Source: AL-N1 sp039178835
GTDB taxonomy: Bacteria > Chloroflexota > Chloroflexia > Chloroflexales > Roseiflexaceae
Assembly: GCA_039178835.1 (NCBI GenBank)
Contig: JBCDFA010000001.1
Coordinates: 30,698 to 94,697 of the forward strand
Length of the DNA: 64,000 bases
Reading direction: 5' to 3'
In this document: piece after piece, positions 52,682-61,771 of the stretch
Numbering within the stretch: the first letter of the stretch is position 1
How the letters are laid out: the number at the start of each line of letters is the position of its first letter
The notes under the pieces: model-generated
Databases searched by the model: none
What the model was told of the DNA's origin: nothing
The model's input: the letters and a program-made list of their open reading frames with translations, nothing else
Position numbers and translations under genes: made by a program

Positions 52682-52757
52682 TCATATGTATCTTAGTGTA
52701 TTGATTGTGTTGCCTTTAATAATCAACACCTGAGTACTTACTGATGTAACATAAACA

Positions 52758-55304
52758 ATGTCTGTTGCTGAACTTCCATCGCCTACTGTCCAAGCACAAG
52801 AGCACAGTCCACCTGTAGATGTGCCAGTCCGTCGTCCATTTCTTACCGTTGAACAGGGCATATACATTGCAATTTTTGCCTGTGCCTTGCTCACGCGTCT
52901 ATGGGGATTGGGTGATCGTGCCTTACATCACGATGAGACGCACCATGCGTTTTTCTCGTGGAGGTTGTTCGCTGGTGAAGGGTATGTGCACGACCCACTA
53001 CTGCATGGTCCGTTTCTGTACCACATTGGTGCGTTTATTTATTTTCTCTTCGGTGATAACGATTACACGGCGCGTTTAGGGGCTGCATTATTTGGCAGTG
53101 TGCTTGTGGTGTTGCCATACTTGATTCGGCGAGAGCTTGGCCGAGGGGCAGCGATTCTGGCTGCCGTATACATTCTCATCTCACCTGTATTCCTTTACGT
53201 TGGACGTTTTATTCGTCACGACCCCTACGCGGTCGTTTTTGAATTGGTGGCTTTTATTGGCATTGTGCGTTATGTTAGTACCCGCCGTGCCTATTGGTTG
53301 TATATTACCGCTGCTGCTCTTGGTCTGATGCTCACAACTATGGAGACCTTCTTCCTCTATGTGGCTATTTTTGGGTCATTCCTTGGATTGATCTTTTTAT
53401 GGCGTGTCTGGCGCCCAGGGATTTCTATTGCGGCATTTGTGGGTATAACGATAGTTGCAAGCGTCTTTGTGCTACCAGGAGAGCCCATTGAGGTAGGTGG
53501 GAATGTGCAACGCGCAAGTGGGTCGTATGTGTGCCCTACTGCCGGGAATGCCTTTCCGCCAGCAAATCCGATGGAGTTTGAACCTGGCCCTGTGTTTGGG
53601 TTTACTCCATTAGCAACTGCTGATAATGGTTATTCCCTGTGTGTTCGCAACCAACCAGACGATAATTTTGCTGTTTACTTTGCCAAGTTGTGGCAGTTTG
53701 CTAATCATCCGGCCATGTTTCTGGCACTTGGTGTCACTGTTGCTGGTCTTTCTGCGCTGTATTTCTTCATCTGGCGATTGCGTGGTGCTAACGGTCAAAC
53801 TCCCTGGGACGTGGCACGTGTCCATAATGACGGTATACTGGAAGCTTTTGCGAGTCTGACAAAAGGACCACGTATATGGATTGCCCTGATTTTCTTCTTT
53901 GTCCTATATGCGTTATTTTTTACGGCTTTCTTCTCTAACACGGTAGGAGTCATCAGTGGTTTCAGTGGTTCTCTCCTGTATTGGCTTGGGCAGCATGGAG
54001 TTCAGCGTGGTAGTCAGCCAGACTATTACTATTTGGTCATTCTGACCTTGTATGAGCCGCTACTCCTTTTCTGGAGTAGTGTTGGCATCCTGATGGTCAG
54101 TTTCATGGTTAGCAGTCGTTTGGTAAAGCGGCGTCTCCGTACGGTTGATCTTGACCAGGATACGACGTCAGATACGCGATTTACGCCATCATCTGGAAAT
54201 TCTGCGATATCGATGGACTGGACTTTGGCCATGCCAGCACTTCTGGCGTGGTGGTCGATAATGACAGTGTTGGTCTATTCCTGGGCTGGTGAAAAGATGC
54301 CGTGGCTCACGTTGCATATTGTGTTACCCTTAACGCTCCTTGGTGGATGGGCATTGGCGCGTACCCTGCATTGGGGTATTACTGCTGTTCGCTCTTATGT
54401 ACCCCCGCCATCTGATCCTGATGTGGATGCTGACGTGCTGCTCCCTCGAGTCGGTCAGGTGCCATTATTGATTATCTATACCTGTTTGATTTTTGCAGTC
54501 GTCGGTTTTGCTTTTTTTGTGCTTGCTGTACAGACAAACCCTGTACAACGACCTAATTTGGCCGTAACCCCACCGTTGCTACTAACATTTGTAGGTGCGC
54601 AGGTGGCTATTATCTTGTTTACAGTTTGTTATAGCCTCCTGCGCGGTGTGCGACAGGCATTGGGTGCTATGTTCCTTGCACTGACGTTGGTTATGTCCGT
54701 TTATACCGTACGTATTGCCTATCAATTGAGCTACCGCTGGGGTGATGTTCCGCGTGAAATGATGATCTACACGCAGACCTCACCTGATGTTGACCGCACA
54801 ATTGCGAGCCTTGAAGAAGTTTCGATTCTGCGTACAGGCGGTTTGGACATGCCGATATGGTATGACAACGAAACGGTCTGGAACTGGTATATGCGTGATT
54901 TTAACAATGCTGAACAGCAATCACCTGCGTTATCGGCAGCACCAGGTCCAGAAGTAATGGCCGTGTTGATGTTGAAAGAGAATATCGACACCTATCCACA
55001 AAACCTAGAAAGCTTGGAAGGCTTTCGTATTCAGCAGTATCCGCTTCGCTGGTGGTTCCCCGAGGATCGCACATATCGATTGCCACCTGATTGGGCTACA
55101 GCACCGGTGACTGAGAACTCATCGTTGCTGATGCGTCTTTTTCGCAACCCTACTGATGATACGGCGCTAGTGCAATTGTGGCAATATTTGATTTATCGGC
55201 ATCCACCAGTGCCACTCGGATCGGCAGATTTTATTCTCGCGGTTCGACCAGAGGTGGCGGAAGATCTTGGCTTGGGAACGGGTGAAGCATCAGCGAATCA
55301 ATAA
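52758..55304 (+). CDS. TIGR03663/Agl23-like GT-C membrane protein
   Basis: 848 residues, about 12 transmembrane helices. The first loop has HHDETHHAFFSWRLFAG, the acidic, metal-binding motif of GT-C polyprenyl-phosphate glycosyltransferases, and SWAGEKMPWLTLHIVLPLT further on is diagnostic of TIGR03663. Members are associated with flippase or sugar-transfer steps in protein or lipid glycosylation. The C-terminal soluble region begins after the last helix at about 670 (YTQTSPDVDRTIASLEEVS, GLDMPIWYDNETVWNWYMRDF). It is 22 bases upstream of a second, longer copy. Confidence 0.88.
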   Translation: MSVAELPSPTVQAQEHSPPVDVPVRRPFLTVEQGIYIAIFACALLTRLWGLGDRALHHDETHHAFFSWRLFAGEGYVHDPLLHGPFLYHIGAFIYFLFGDNDYTARLGAALFGSVLVVLPYLIRRELGRGAAILAAVYILISPVFLYVGRFIRHDPYAVVFELVAFIGIVRYVSTRRAYWLYITAAALGLMLTTMETFFLYVAIFGSFLGLIFLWRVWRPGISIAAFVGITIVASVFVLPGEPIEVGGNVQRASGSYVCPTAGNAFPPANPMEFEPGPVFGFTPLATADNGYSLCVRNQPDDNFAVYFAKLWQFANHPAMFLALGVTVAGLSALYFFIWRLRGANGQTPWDVARVHNDGILEAFASLTKGPRIWIALIFFFVLYALFFTAFFSNTVGVISGFSGSLLYWLGQHGVQRGSQPDYYYLVILTLYEPLLLFWSSVGILMVSFMVSSRLVKRRLRTVDLDQDTTSDTRFTPSSGNSAISMDWTLAMPALLAWWSIMTVLVYSWAGEKMPWLTLHIVLPLTLLGGWALARTLHWGITAVRSYVPPPSDPDVDADVLLPRVGQVPLLIIYTCLIFAVVGFAFFVLAVQTNPVQRPNLAVTPPLLLTFVGAQVAIILFTVCYSLLRGVRQALGAMFLALTLVMSVYTVRIAYQLSYRWGDVPREMMIYTQTSPDVDRTIASLEEVSILRTGGLDMPIWYDNETVWNWYMRDFNNAEQQSPALSAAPGPEVMAVLMLKENIDTYPQNLESLEGFRIQQYPLRWWFPEDRTYRLPPDWATAPVTENSSLLMRLFRNPTDDTALVQLWQYLIYRHPPVPLGSADFILAVRPEVAEDLGLGTGEASANQ

Positions 55305-55326
55305 CAGAGTAAAGTAGGAATTAGGT

Positions 55327-58300
55327 ATGTCTGCTATATCACGCGATTCTCGTGAATTGGGGCCACCATCGTTTTTTGAGCGCACGCTTGATTTTTCGCG
55401 TGTGAGTATTGATGCCCTGTTGATGGTCGGGATTGTACTGGTGAGTATTGTGACTCATCTCTGGGGGCTAGATCGAATGGCGCTCCATCACGATGAGTCA
55501 ATACACGCCTGGATGAGTTGGAAGTTGTATACAGGTGAGGGTGGTTTCACTTGTGCTGGTGGACGACAACATTCTTCTTATTGCTATGATCCTGTCTATC
55601 ACGGTCCTTCGCTCTATCTCCTGACATTTCTCTCATACTTTTTGTTTGGCGATGGTGATGCTCAAGCGCGTATTCCGCAGGCAGTCTCGGGTATTCTGAT
55701 GGTTGCGTCCGTATGGTGGCTTCGCCCGTACCTGGGGCGCTATGGAACCATCATCGCGGCGATTCTACTGGCGTTGGCACCTTCGCTCCTCTACTTCACC
55801 CGTTTTGCTCGTCACGATGGTTTGATGGTCTTGTGGACGGTGTGGATGGTTATTGGGTTCTTCCGCTACCTGGATACTGGGCGCGCACCTTATCTCTATC
55901 TATTGGCGGCTGGTACTGCCTTTGCAATGGCGACTCATGAACTCTACTATATCTTGTTCTATCTGTTTGGCTCTTTCGTAATTATACGTGCACTTGGAGA
56001 GTGGGTGAAACGGCGTTTCCTCGTTGTTGGGATGAGTATTCTATTTGGTATTGCTACTGTTGTTGAGATCTGGAATCCCCAGATCGGTGATACGCTTGAT
56101 GCTCAAGGGATCGCTATCCTTATTAGTGCTGTGGTTGGTAGTGGGTTGCTGATGATGCGGGTGTGGAATCTTGAGCCAGTCCTGCTGCCACGCTTACGGT
56201 CACTGGTGCAGGAAGAACGGTCGACGCTCTTCATCGCACTTGGTATTCTAGCATCTCTCTATGTGGTGATGTACAGCGTCTTCTTCACCGATCCGCGTGG
56301 TGTGATTGATGGCTTGTATCAGGGTTTAGCTTACTGGCTTGGCTCTCAGCACGAATTTGCCCGTGGTGATCAACCATGGTACTACTATCTGATGTTGTTG
56401 CCAATCTATGAGCCGCTTGCATTATTCGGTTCTATTGCAGCCATGCTTTATCTCTTTACGTGGGGATTGTGGCAGTGGCCAACCAGATGGGCATCCCAAA
56501 AGCGAGAAGATCAATTAGTAACACCTCTTCCCGAACAACAAGAGATCAGTGCTGAGACTTCTGAAGCAACTAAAGAAACGATGAATGTGGATGAAGAACC
56601 TACCCAACCCTCATCGATACTTAAGCCAGAACGTTCGGAAGTGCCACAACGGGAAGGGTCCTCGGTACAGCTAGACGATCCTCCGGCCACAATAAAGCCC
56701 GCCGTTCAAGCATTACCATTGTTCCCTTTGTTCCTCGCGTTCTGGTTTATTGGATCGCTGGTGGTCTTCTCGTGGGCTGGCGAAAAAATGCCATGGCTCC
56801 TGGTTCATATTTCGCTCCCCGGCAATCTGCTTGTTGCGTGGGGACTGGGCAAACTGCTTGAGTCGGTGTCATGGCGTACACTGAACGTGCAAGCATTGCT
56901 CGTGCCACCAGTGCTCTTTTTAATTATTGTTGCAATCAGCATAGGGTTGTGGCGTATCAGCTTTGGTGGCGTGGAACCCACCGCAGCAACCACTCAGGAG
57001 ACTCTGGCGAATGTGTTGCAGGGTGTACTGCCGCTGCTCATCGGCGGTGTGCTGATATTCAGCCTGTTAACTATCGCTCAGTTTGTTGGGGTGCGTTCTA
57101 CCATCGCGATCAGCACCGTCACGGTGGCGTTTCTGTTAGGCCTGTATATGCTCCGTGCATCGTGGATGGTCGTGTATGAGCATCCCGATACGCCGATAGA
57201 ACCACTGGTATATGTGCAGACGTCCCCTGATGTTCCGCGTATCGTTGATGATTTACGCATCCTTGCTATCAATCAGAGTCGTAATGATCGGAGTGCCGCT
57301 GATCCAGTTGGGGGTAATTCAATGCCGGTCATTATCGATGGTTCGGAAGAGGGAAGTCTCAGTTGGCCATTCATCTGGTATCTGCGTGACTTTGAGCGGT
57401 ATGAGAGTCGTGCCAGTGACTTCTTTAACAATATTACACCGGACTCATTTCTTGTTCCTGTAAACCCTAGTGATCCTGCTGAAGGGCAAGAGCATGCACC
57501 GGTCGTCATGATTTCGTCGCGTAATCTTACCGAGTCGGTGCGACAGGCGCTCGAACAGAACTACGTCTATCGCTATGGCTCTACGCTGAACTGGTGGTTC
57601 CCCGAGGGCAACAAATGTGATCCGCAGAGTGGTGGCTATAAACGCTTTTACTACAGCAGAATGACTATTGACGAAGCTCGTGAGGATTGTAACAACGCTG
57701 GCCTAGAGGCTGCGCAATTCGGTGGGTTGCTCGCACCAATTCTATGGCCATTCGATCGTTCACACTGGCAAGATACCGCTGCATACCTGATGTGGCGCGA
57801 ACTCCCCGATCCGCTACAGCTTGATGGCCGTGAGATGGAGGTCTGGGTCCGACGTGATCTGGCACCTACGGGAGCAACTGATGGTGCAGGTGCGCCAGGT
57901 GGTGCATACAAACTTGTCTCACAGCAGATTATTGGCTCCTCCGGTCAGGCCGAAGGTCAGCTCAATGAGCCACGTGATGTGACCCTTGATAGCGAAGGCA
58001 ATGTCTATGTGGCCGATACATTCAACCATCGTATTAACGTCTATGAGCCAGATGGTAGCTTTCTTCGTTCCATTGGATCATTTGGGAGTGGGGAAGGTCA
58101 GTTTCATGAGCCCCGTGGGCTAGCGATTGATAGTGATGATAACATCTATGTGGCCGATACCTGGAATGCCCGAGTCGTGAAACTTGATGCGGATGGTGAA
58201 TTTGTGACGTCCTGGGGTGAGGGTATAGAAGAATTGGGCGCCGGACAGCGTGTCACGAGCACAGACCGTACTCAGGAAGGTAATGAGGCAGAACCGTTTG

Positions 58301-58881
58301 GTTTCTTTGGACCGCGTGATGTGGCAGTTGATACTCAGGGAAATGTGTACGTAGCCGACACGGGCAATCGTCGTATTGTGGTGACTGATAGCGATGGTGA
58401 GTTCATTTATCAATGGGGGTACGAAGGCTCAGAAACAGGAGCCTTCAATGAGCCCACCAGTGTTGATGTTGATGATGATGGGAACGTCTACGTGGCTGAT
58501 GTATGGAATGGTCGTGTGCAGGTCTTCCCGCCGAGTGGTGATGGCCTTGTAAGCACGATACCTTCAACAGCGTTTAACGTGAATGGCTGGCAAGTCAACA
58601 GCTATGATGATCCGTTTGTTTCTGCTGGTGAAGATGGGCAGATCTTTGTGAGTGTCCCCAGCAGGAATCTGGTTATGTATACCGATGCGTTTGGTGAACC
58701 TTTGCTCAGTTGGGGTGGCGCAGGCGACGATTTTGCGTCATTCTCTTTGCCCAGTGGCTTAGCAGCTACTGACGATGGCGGTGTCTATGTCATTGATCGT
58801 GGCAATGGCCGAGTGATGCAATTCCAGATGCCGGTTGGTACACCTGCTACAGAATTAACTGAAGAAGAACCTCCATCTTAA
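55327..58881 (+). CDS. TIGR03663/Agl23-like membrane protein fused to an NHL beta-propeller
   Basis: 1184 residues. The N-terminal 720 residues repeat the TIGR03663 layout: HHDESIHAWMSWKLYTGEGG in the first loop, and FSWAGEKMPWLLVHISLPG later. An acidic linker (about 395-460) interrupts the helices. After a soluble region a six-bladed NHL propeller occupies about 860-1180. Four clear blades share the pattern EPRDV-x-LD-x-x-GNVYVAD-x-x-NHRI, and two are degenerate (GQIFVSVPSRNLV and GGVYVIDRGNGRV). The propeller probably faces outside and binds protein or glycan. Ends in a strong terminator. Confidence 0.88.
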   Translation: MSAISRDSRELGPPSFFERTLDFSRVSIDALLMVGIVLVSIVTHLWGLDRMALHHDESIHAWMSWKLYTGEGGFTCAGGRQHSSYCYDPVYHGPSLYLLTFLSYFLFGDGDAQARIPQAVSGILMVASVWWLRPYLGRYGTIIAAILLALAPSLLYFTRFARHDGLMVLWTVWMVIGFFRYLDTGRAPYLYLLAAGTAFAMATHELYYILFYLFGSFVIIRALGEWVKRRFLVVGMSILFGIATVVEIWNPQIGDTLDAQGIAILISAVVGSGLLMMRVWNLEPVLLPRLRSLVQEERSTLFIALGILASLYVVMYSVFFTDPRGVIDGLYQGLAYWLGSQHEFARGDQPWYYYLMLLPIYEPLALFGSIAAMLYLFTWGLWQWPTRWASQKREDQLVTPLPEQQEISAETSEATKETMNVDEEPTQPSSILKPERSEVPQREGSSVQLDDPPATIKPAVQALPLFPLFLAFWFIGSLVVFSWAGEKMPWLLVHISLPGNLLVAWGLGKLLESVSWRTLNVQALLVPPVLFLIIVAISIGLWRISFGGVEPTAATTQETLANVLQGVLPLLIGGVLIFSLLTIAQFVGVRSTIAISTVTVAFLLGLYMLRASWMVVYEHPDTPIEPLVYVQTSPDVPRIVDDLRILAINQSRNDRSAADPVGGNSMPVIIDGSEEGSLSWPFIWYLRDFERYESRASDFFNNITPDSFLVPVNPSDPAEGQEHAPVVMISSRNLTESVRQALEQNYVYRYGSTLNWWFPEGNKCDPQSGGYKRFYYSRMTIDEAREDCNNAGLEAAQFGGLLAPILWPFDRSHWQDTAAYLMWRELPDPLQLDGREMEVWVRRDLAPTGATDGAGAPGGAYKLVSQQIIGSSGQAEGQLNEPRDVTLDSEGNVYVADTFNHRINVYEPDGSFLRSIGSFGSGEGQFHEPRGLAIDSDDNIYVADTWNARVVKLDADGEFVTSWGEGIEELGAGQRVTSTDRTQEGNEAEPFGFFGPRDVAVDTQGNVYVADTGNRRIVVTDSDGEFIYQWGYEGSETGAFNEPTSVDVDDDGNVYVADVWNGRVQVFPPSGDGLVSTIPSTAFNVNGWQVNSYDDPFVSAGEDGQIFVSVPSRNLVMYTDAFGEPLLSWGGAGDDFASFSLPSGLAATDDGGVYVIDRGNGRVMQFQMPVGTPATELTEEEPPS

Positions 58882-58913
58882 ACCAATCATTTTTTACAGC
58901 AAAACGAAAACAG

Positions 58914-58947
58914 CAGCGCGGTGATGCAACCGCGCTGTTTGGTTTTT
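58914..58947 (+). terminator. Intrinsic terminator of the Agl23-like operon
   Basis: Perfect 9-bp stem CAGCGCGGT / ACCGCGCTG, loop GATGCA, then TTTGGTTTTT. It starts 33 bases after the stop. Confidence 0.88.
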
Positions 58948-59078
58948 AGGTTGGTGTTTTAGGTTACAGGTTGCGGTAGGTCAGTGGTTGGGAAGCCGTT
59001 GCTCGTGTTGAGTAGATTGAATGATTGTGGAAAGTTAAAGTTGCGGTGATTTGTACCCCACAAAGAGTCAGTATGAAC

Positions 59079-60977
59079 TTATTGACCGGTGCCGCGTACA
59101 AAGACATCTGGCCATGCTTTGAAACGTGTGAAGAATAGCTCTGGTTCTTGCTGTACGCCATTCTCACTGATGATGCGGTACACCGAGATATCCATTCCCC
59201 GCCGCGCAGTGTCTGTCTGCTGTACCGTTCCTGCGGCCAGTGTAAAGTCTTCGAGATAGACAGGTGTGGCTGGTGGCGCGACTACATTGTCAATGTTTGG
59301 GCCGCTGACTGTCACAGTACGGTTTGGTTTTGTGCCATACAGTCGTACCGTCATCACCTGATTGACTTCGTCAACCAACGCTTCCATCAGCAACCAGTTT
59401 TCGGTATCATTCACGAATTTGAGGTCCTGTACACCGGTAAAGATAGCGGCATCCATTCCTGGTGCAGCCTCTTCAGGGAAGCTATAATCATCATACCAGC
59501 TAATGTAGAAGGGATGGGCATGGCGCTCGGTGATGGGAAGACCGGCCCAGAACGCAGCCCGAAAGACAGTGGTCGAGTCCTGACAGACACCACCACCCCA
59601 CTCAAGCTGTGTACGGTTGCCAATCACTGCATATCCTTGCACAAAGCCATTCTCCTCGTTAATAGCGCCGATTTGAGTATTGAAGGAGAACTCCTCACCA
59701 GGGGCGATGAGGACGCCATTAAGTTGTGCGGCTCCAGCCTTAATATTGGTGATCCGATAATCGGCTGATCCAGCAAAACTCGTTTTTCCTTCGCCGACAA
59801 CTTCTACAATGCCCAACTCGGGTAATGTTTCTGCTGTTACCTGTGGCGTAAGTTCCTCAACTGGCAGATCGAGTGTGCGATCACCTTCGTAGATGGCCTC
59901 ACGAATCGCCTCGACTGCTTCGGACTGCTCGAGTCTCCAGCCTGTTTGTCCTGGTTGAGCAATAGTCAATGCCCCGTTGCTAAACGCAACACGTGGCTCG
60001 GCAGTTGGTGAATTGACTACTTGTGCGAGGTCCTCCACGGCAGCCTCAAGACGTTGCTCATCGATACTCACCGATATCTCACCATCATCTCTGGCTACAT
60101 CTAGCAATGAGGAGATGCGCTCTGGTTCCCATGTCCAGCTTCGGTCGCCCTGTCGTAAGGTGAGAGGTGTGTCCAGAAGTTCACGGGCCTCATCAGCTAT
60201 CACAGTCATTTTGGCATCATCAATAGTTGGATCGAGCAACCGTGTCCGCATAACGACTGTCTGTGGTTCGAGTGACTCAAGCGATAAGATAACATCGTCT
60301 ACAGTATCATCAACCAATACCTGACGGCCATCGCGTGCGGCCGTTGGCACTACCTTTCCTTCGGCGACGCTGAGAGCAGCATCACGTGGTGGTTGTTCGA
60401 CCTCAAGTGCGGTGATGGAGAGATATGCCTGTAATATCTGTTCATCGATAATAAGTCGTGGCCCAATATCAACTCCGCCAGACCATAACGCCCAGAGGTC
60501 TTGTACACGCTGGACTGGTCCGCCGTGTCGACCAGTCATCATCGCAGCATTGGTCATAGCCTCAATATCCAGGCGAGCACCAAGTTGATCAAGCGATGGT
60601 GTCCATGTCTGATCATCAAAGGCTAATGTAATTGGTGTGGTTTGGAAGGAAGCATACTGATCTTCTAACTCGGTTTGTAACGCCTCGTATGACATACCAC
60701 TCACTGGCTGTCCTTGTATGCTCACCCCCTGCATAACCTGATTGCCCATAAAAAGGTTGGTTGCAAAGGGAAGTAACAGTGCGACACAAACGGCAAACAG
60801 GATAAACGCCAATGGTTTTACTATTGATCGGCGCTGGCGTCGAGCACGGTAGCGTGTCTGTTTTGGTTCTTCTGGGGTTGGCTCAGGACGTGGAACAACC
60901 GCTTCCTCATCTTCGAAAGTGCCGCTGGAACGACGTCGTTGAATGGGACCGTATTCCTGATAATATTTGTCTGCCAT
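59079..60977 (-). CDS. VanW-family protein with peptidoglycan-binding domains
   Basis: 632 residues. A basic, Pro-rich cytoplasmic N-terminus, one membrane helix (about 52-72), then an extracytoplasmic part. Two PG_binding_4-like domains (about 80-200 and 210-330) precede the VanW domain (about 390-530: YRITNIKAGAAQLNGVLIAPG, EENGFVQGYAVIGN and GGGVCQDSTTVFRAA with a conserved Cys). A C-terminal G5-like region follows. The layout matches Gram-positive and Chloroflexi wall-associated proteins of unclear catalytic role. Own consensus promoter. Confidence 0.9.
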   Translation of the reverse strand: MADKYYQEYGPIQRRRSSGTFEDEEAVVPRPEPTPEEPKQTRYRARRQRRSIVKPLAFILFAVCVALLLPFATNLFMGNQVMQGVSIQGQPVSGMSYEALQTELEDQYASFQTTPITLAFDDQTWTPSLDQLGARLDIEAMTNAAMMTGRHGGPVQRVQDLWALWSGGVDIGPRLIIDEQILQAYLSITALEVEQPPRDAALSVAEGKVVPTAARDGRQVLVDDTVDDVILSLESLEPQTVVMRTRLLDPTIDDAKMTVIADEARELLDTPLTLRQGDRSWTWEPERISSLLDVARDDGEISVSIDEQRLEAAVEDLAQVVNSPTAEPRVAFSNGALTIAQPGQTGWRLEQSEAVEAIREAIYEGDRTLDLPVEELTPQVTAETLPELGIVEVVGEGKTSFAGSADYRITNIKAGAAQLNGVLIAPGEEFSFNTQIGAINEENGFVQGYAVIGNRTQLEWGGGVCQDSTTVFRAAFWAGLPITERHAHPFYISWYDDYSFPEEAAPGMDAAIFTGVQDLKFVNDTENWLLMEALVDEVNQVMTVRLYGTKPNRTVTVSGPNIDNVVAPPATPVYLEDFTLAAGTVQQTDTARRGMDISVYRIISENGVQQEPELFFTRFKAWPDVFVRGTGQ

Positions 60978-61047
60978 GATGTGCTTCTTGTGACTCGTTA
61001 GTTATTGAATCAGGCGTTACAAAAACATGTAAGCGATTGTTTTGTAA

Positions 61048-61076
61048 AGGCTATCACGTTTACCAGAAGCTGTCAA
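61048..61076 (-). promoter_or_regulatory. Promoter of the VanW gene
   Basis: Minus strand: TTGACA (61076-61071), 17 bases, TAGCCT (61053-61048). Start near 61041, about 63 bases before the ATG. Confidence 0.62.
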
Positions 61077-61156
61077 TAGCAAGCACACCACATGACGAAG
61101 CACTCTGTAGAAAGGAGGTATGTGTTTTAGTTGTCGATGTATGGTGTTACAGTTTC

Positions 61157-61494
61157 TTACGCAACAGCAAAATCTGTATAGGGTCGCTTATCTGGAGGAT
61201 GGAAGGCCAGCACAATGTCTTCTTTGGGTATTCCAGTAGCAACCAACTGTCGCGCAATACGCGCATCTGTACCATCATGTTCCAGCCAGATTTTGTCATT
61301 ATGGAGGCGGATATGGATAATGATGCTATGGACTCGTCGTGGCATGTCCTATCTAAGCAGAAGGAGTTGATAGTGATCGTGGGTTTCATCAAATACAACC
61401 ATTGGTTCAATATCACCATGGGCTGGCTTGTAATGAGCTTGTTCTTGTAAAATCTTCTTGATTATTGCTCGATATTGGGCTATTTTATCCATTG
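61157..61494 (-). pseudogene. xisI: xisI-like gene, broken by a frameshift and a nonsense codon
   Basis: The minus strand encodes an XisI-like protein in two frames. The 5' part (MDKIAQYRAIIKKILQEQ, start 61494) and the rest (AHYKPAHGDIEPMVVFDE, then HYQLLLL, then RRVHSIIIHIRLHNDKIWLE, GIPKEDIVLAFHPPDKRPYT and a DFAVA-stop) only join if two extra bases near 61441, in an AACAAAA run, are removed. In addition the family's GW-D position reads AGA-TAG-GAC, an in-frame stop at 61351-61349. XisI proteins normally pair with XisH, named from the fdxN excision element of cyanobacteria. No xisH is present upstream. Probably inactive. Confidence 0.85.
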
Positions 61495-61672
61495 AACAAT
61501 CTCCTCACGTTAGATATCAACAACCTCAATAAACTATAATGGCATTGAGAAATGTAGATTGTCTTTCTTTTAAAGATTAGCATTTGTTACTGTAGTTATA
61601 CAATTCCTAATGGTACTTGTTGTTACTCCAGATCGTTCCTTCTATCATCTGTCGCACAGGTACGTTGCACAG

Positions 61673-61700
61673 TTGCGGTTTGTACCAGTTGTGCTATCAT
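61673..61700 (+). promoter_or_regulatory. Extended -10 promoter of the M50 protease gene
   Basis: TTGCGG (61673-61678), 16 bases, TATCAT (61695-61700) preceded by TGC. Start near 61707, about 65 bases before the ATG. Confidence 0.5.
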
Positions 61701-61771
61701 GACGTAGATTGGTAAAACCAATGTATATGCTGACATACTACACGTTTATCTCATTTTGAGAAAGGCTGTTG

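Noticed and set aside
59148..59768. Plus-strand reading frame (206 residues) inside the VanW gene
   Set aside because: It covers the VanW domain on the opposite strand and lacks a Shine-Dalgarno.
61037..61450. Plus-strand reading frame (137 residues) over the xisI remnant
   Set aside because: The minus strand gives clear XisI similarity; the plus frame is an artefact of its low GC and of the pseudogene's relaxed sequence.
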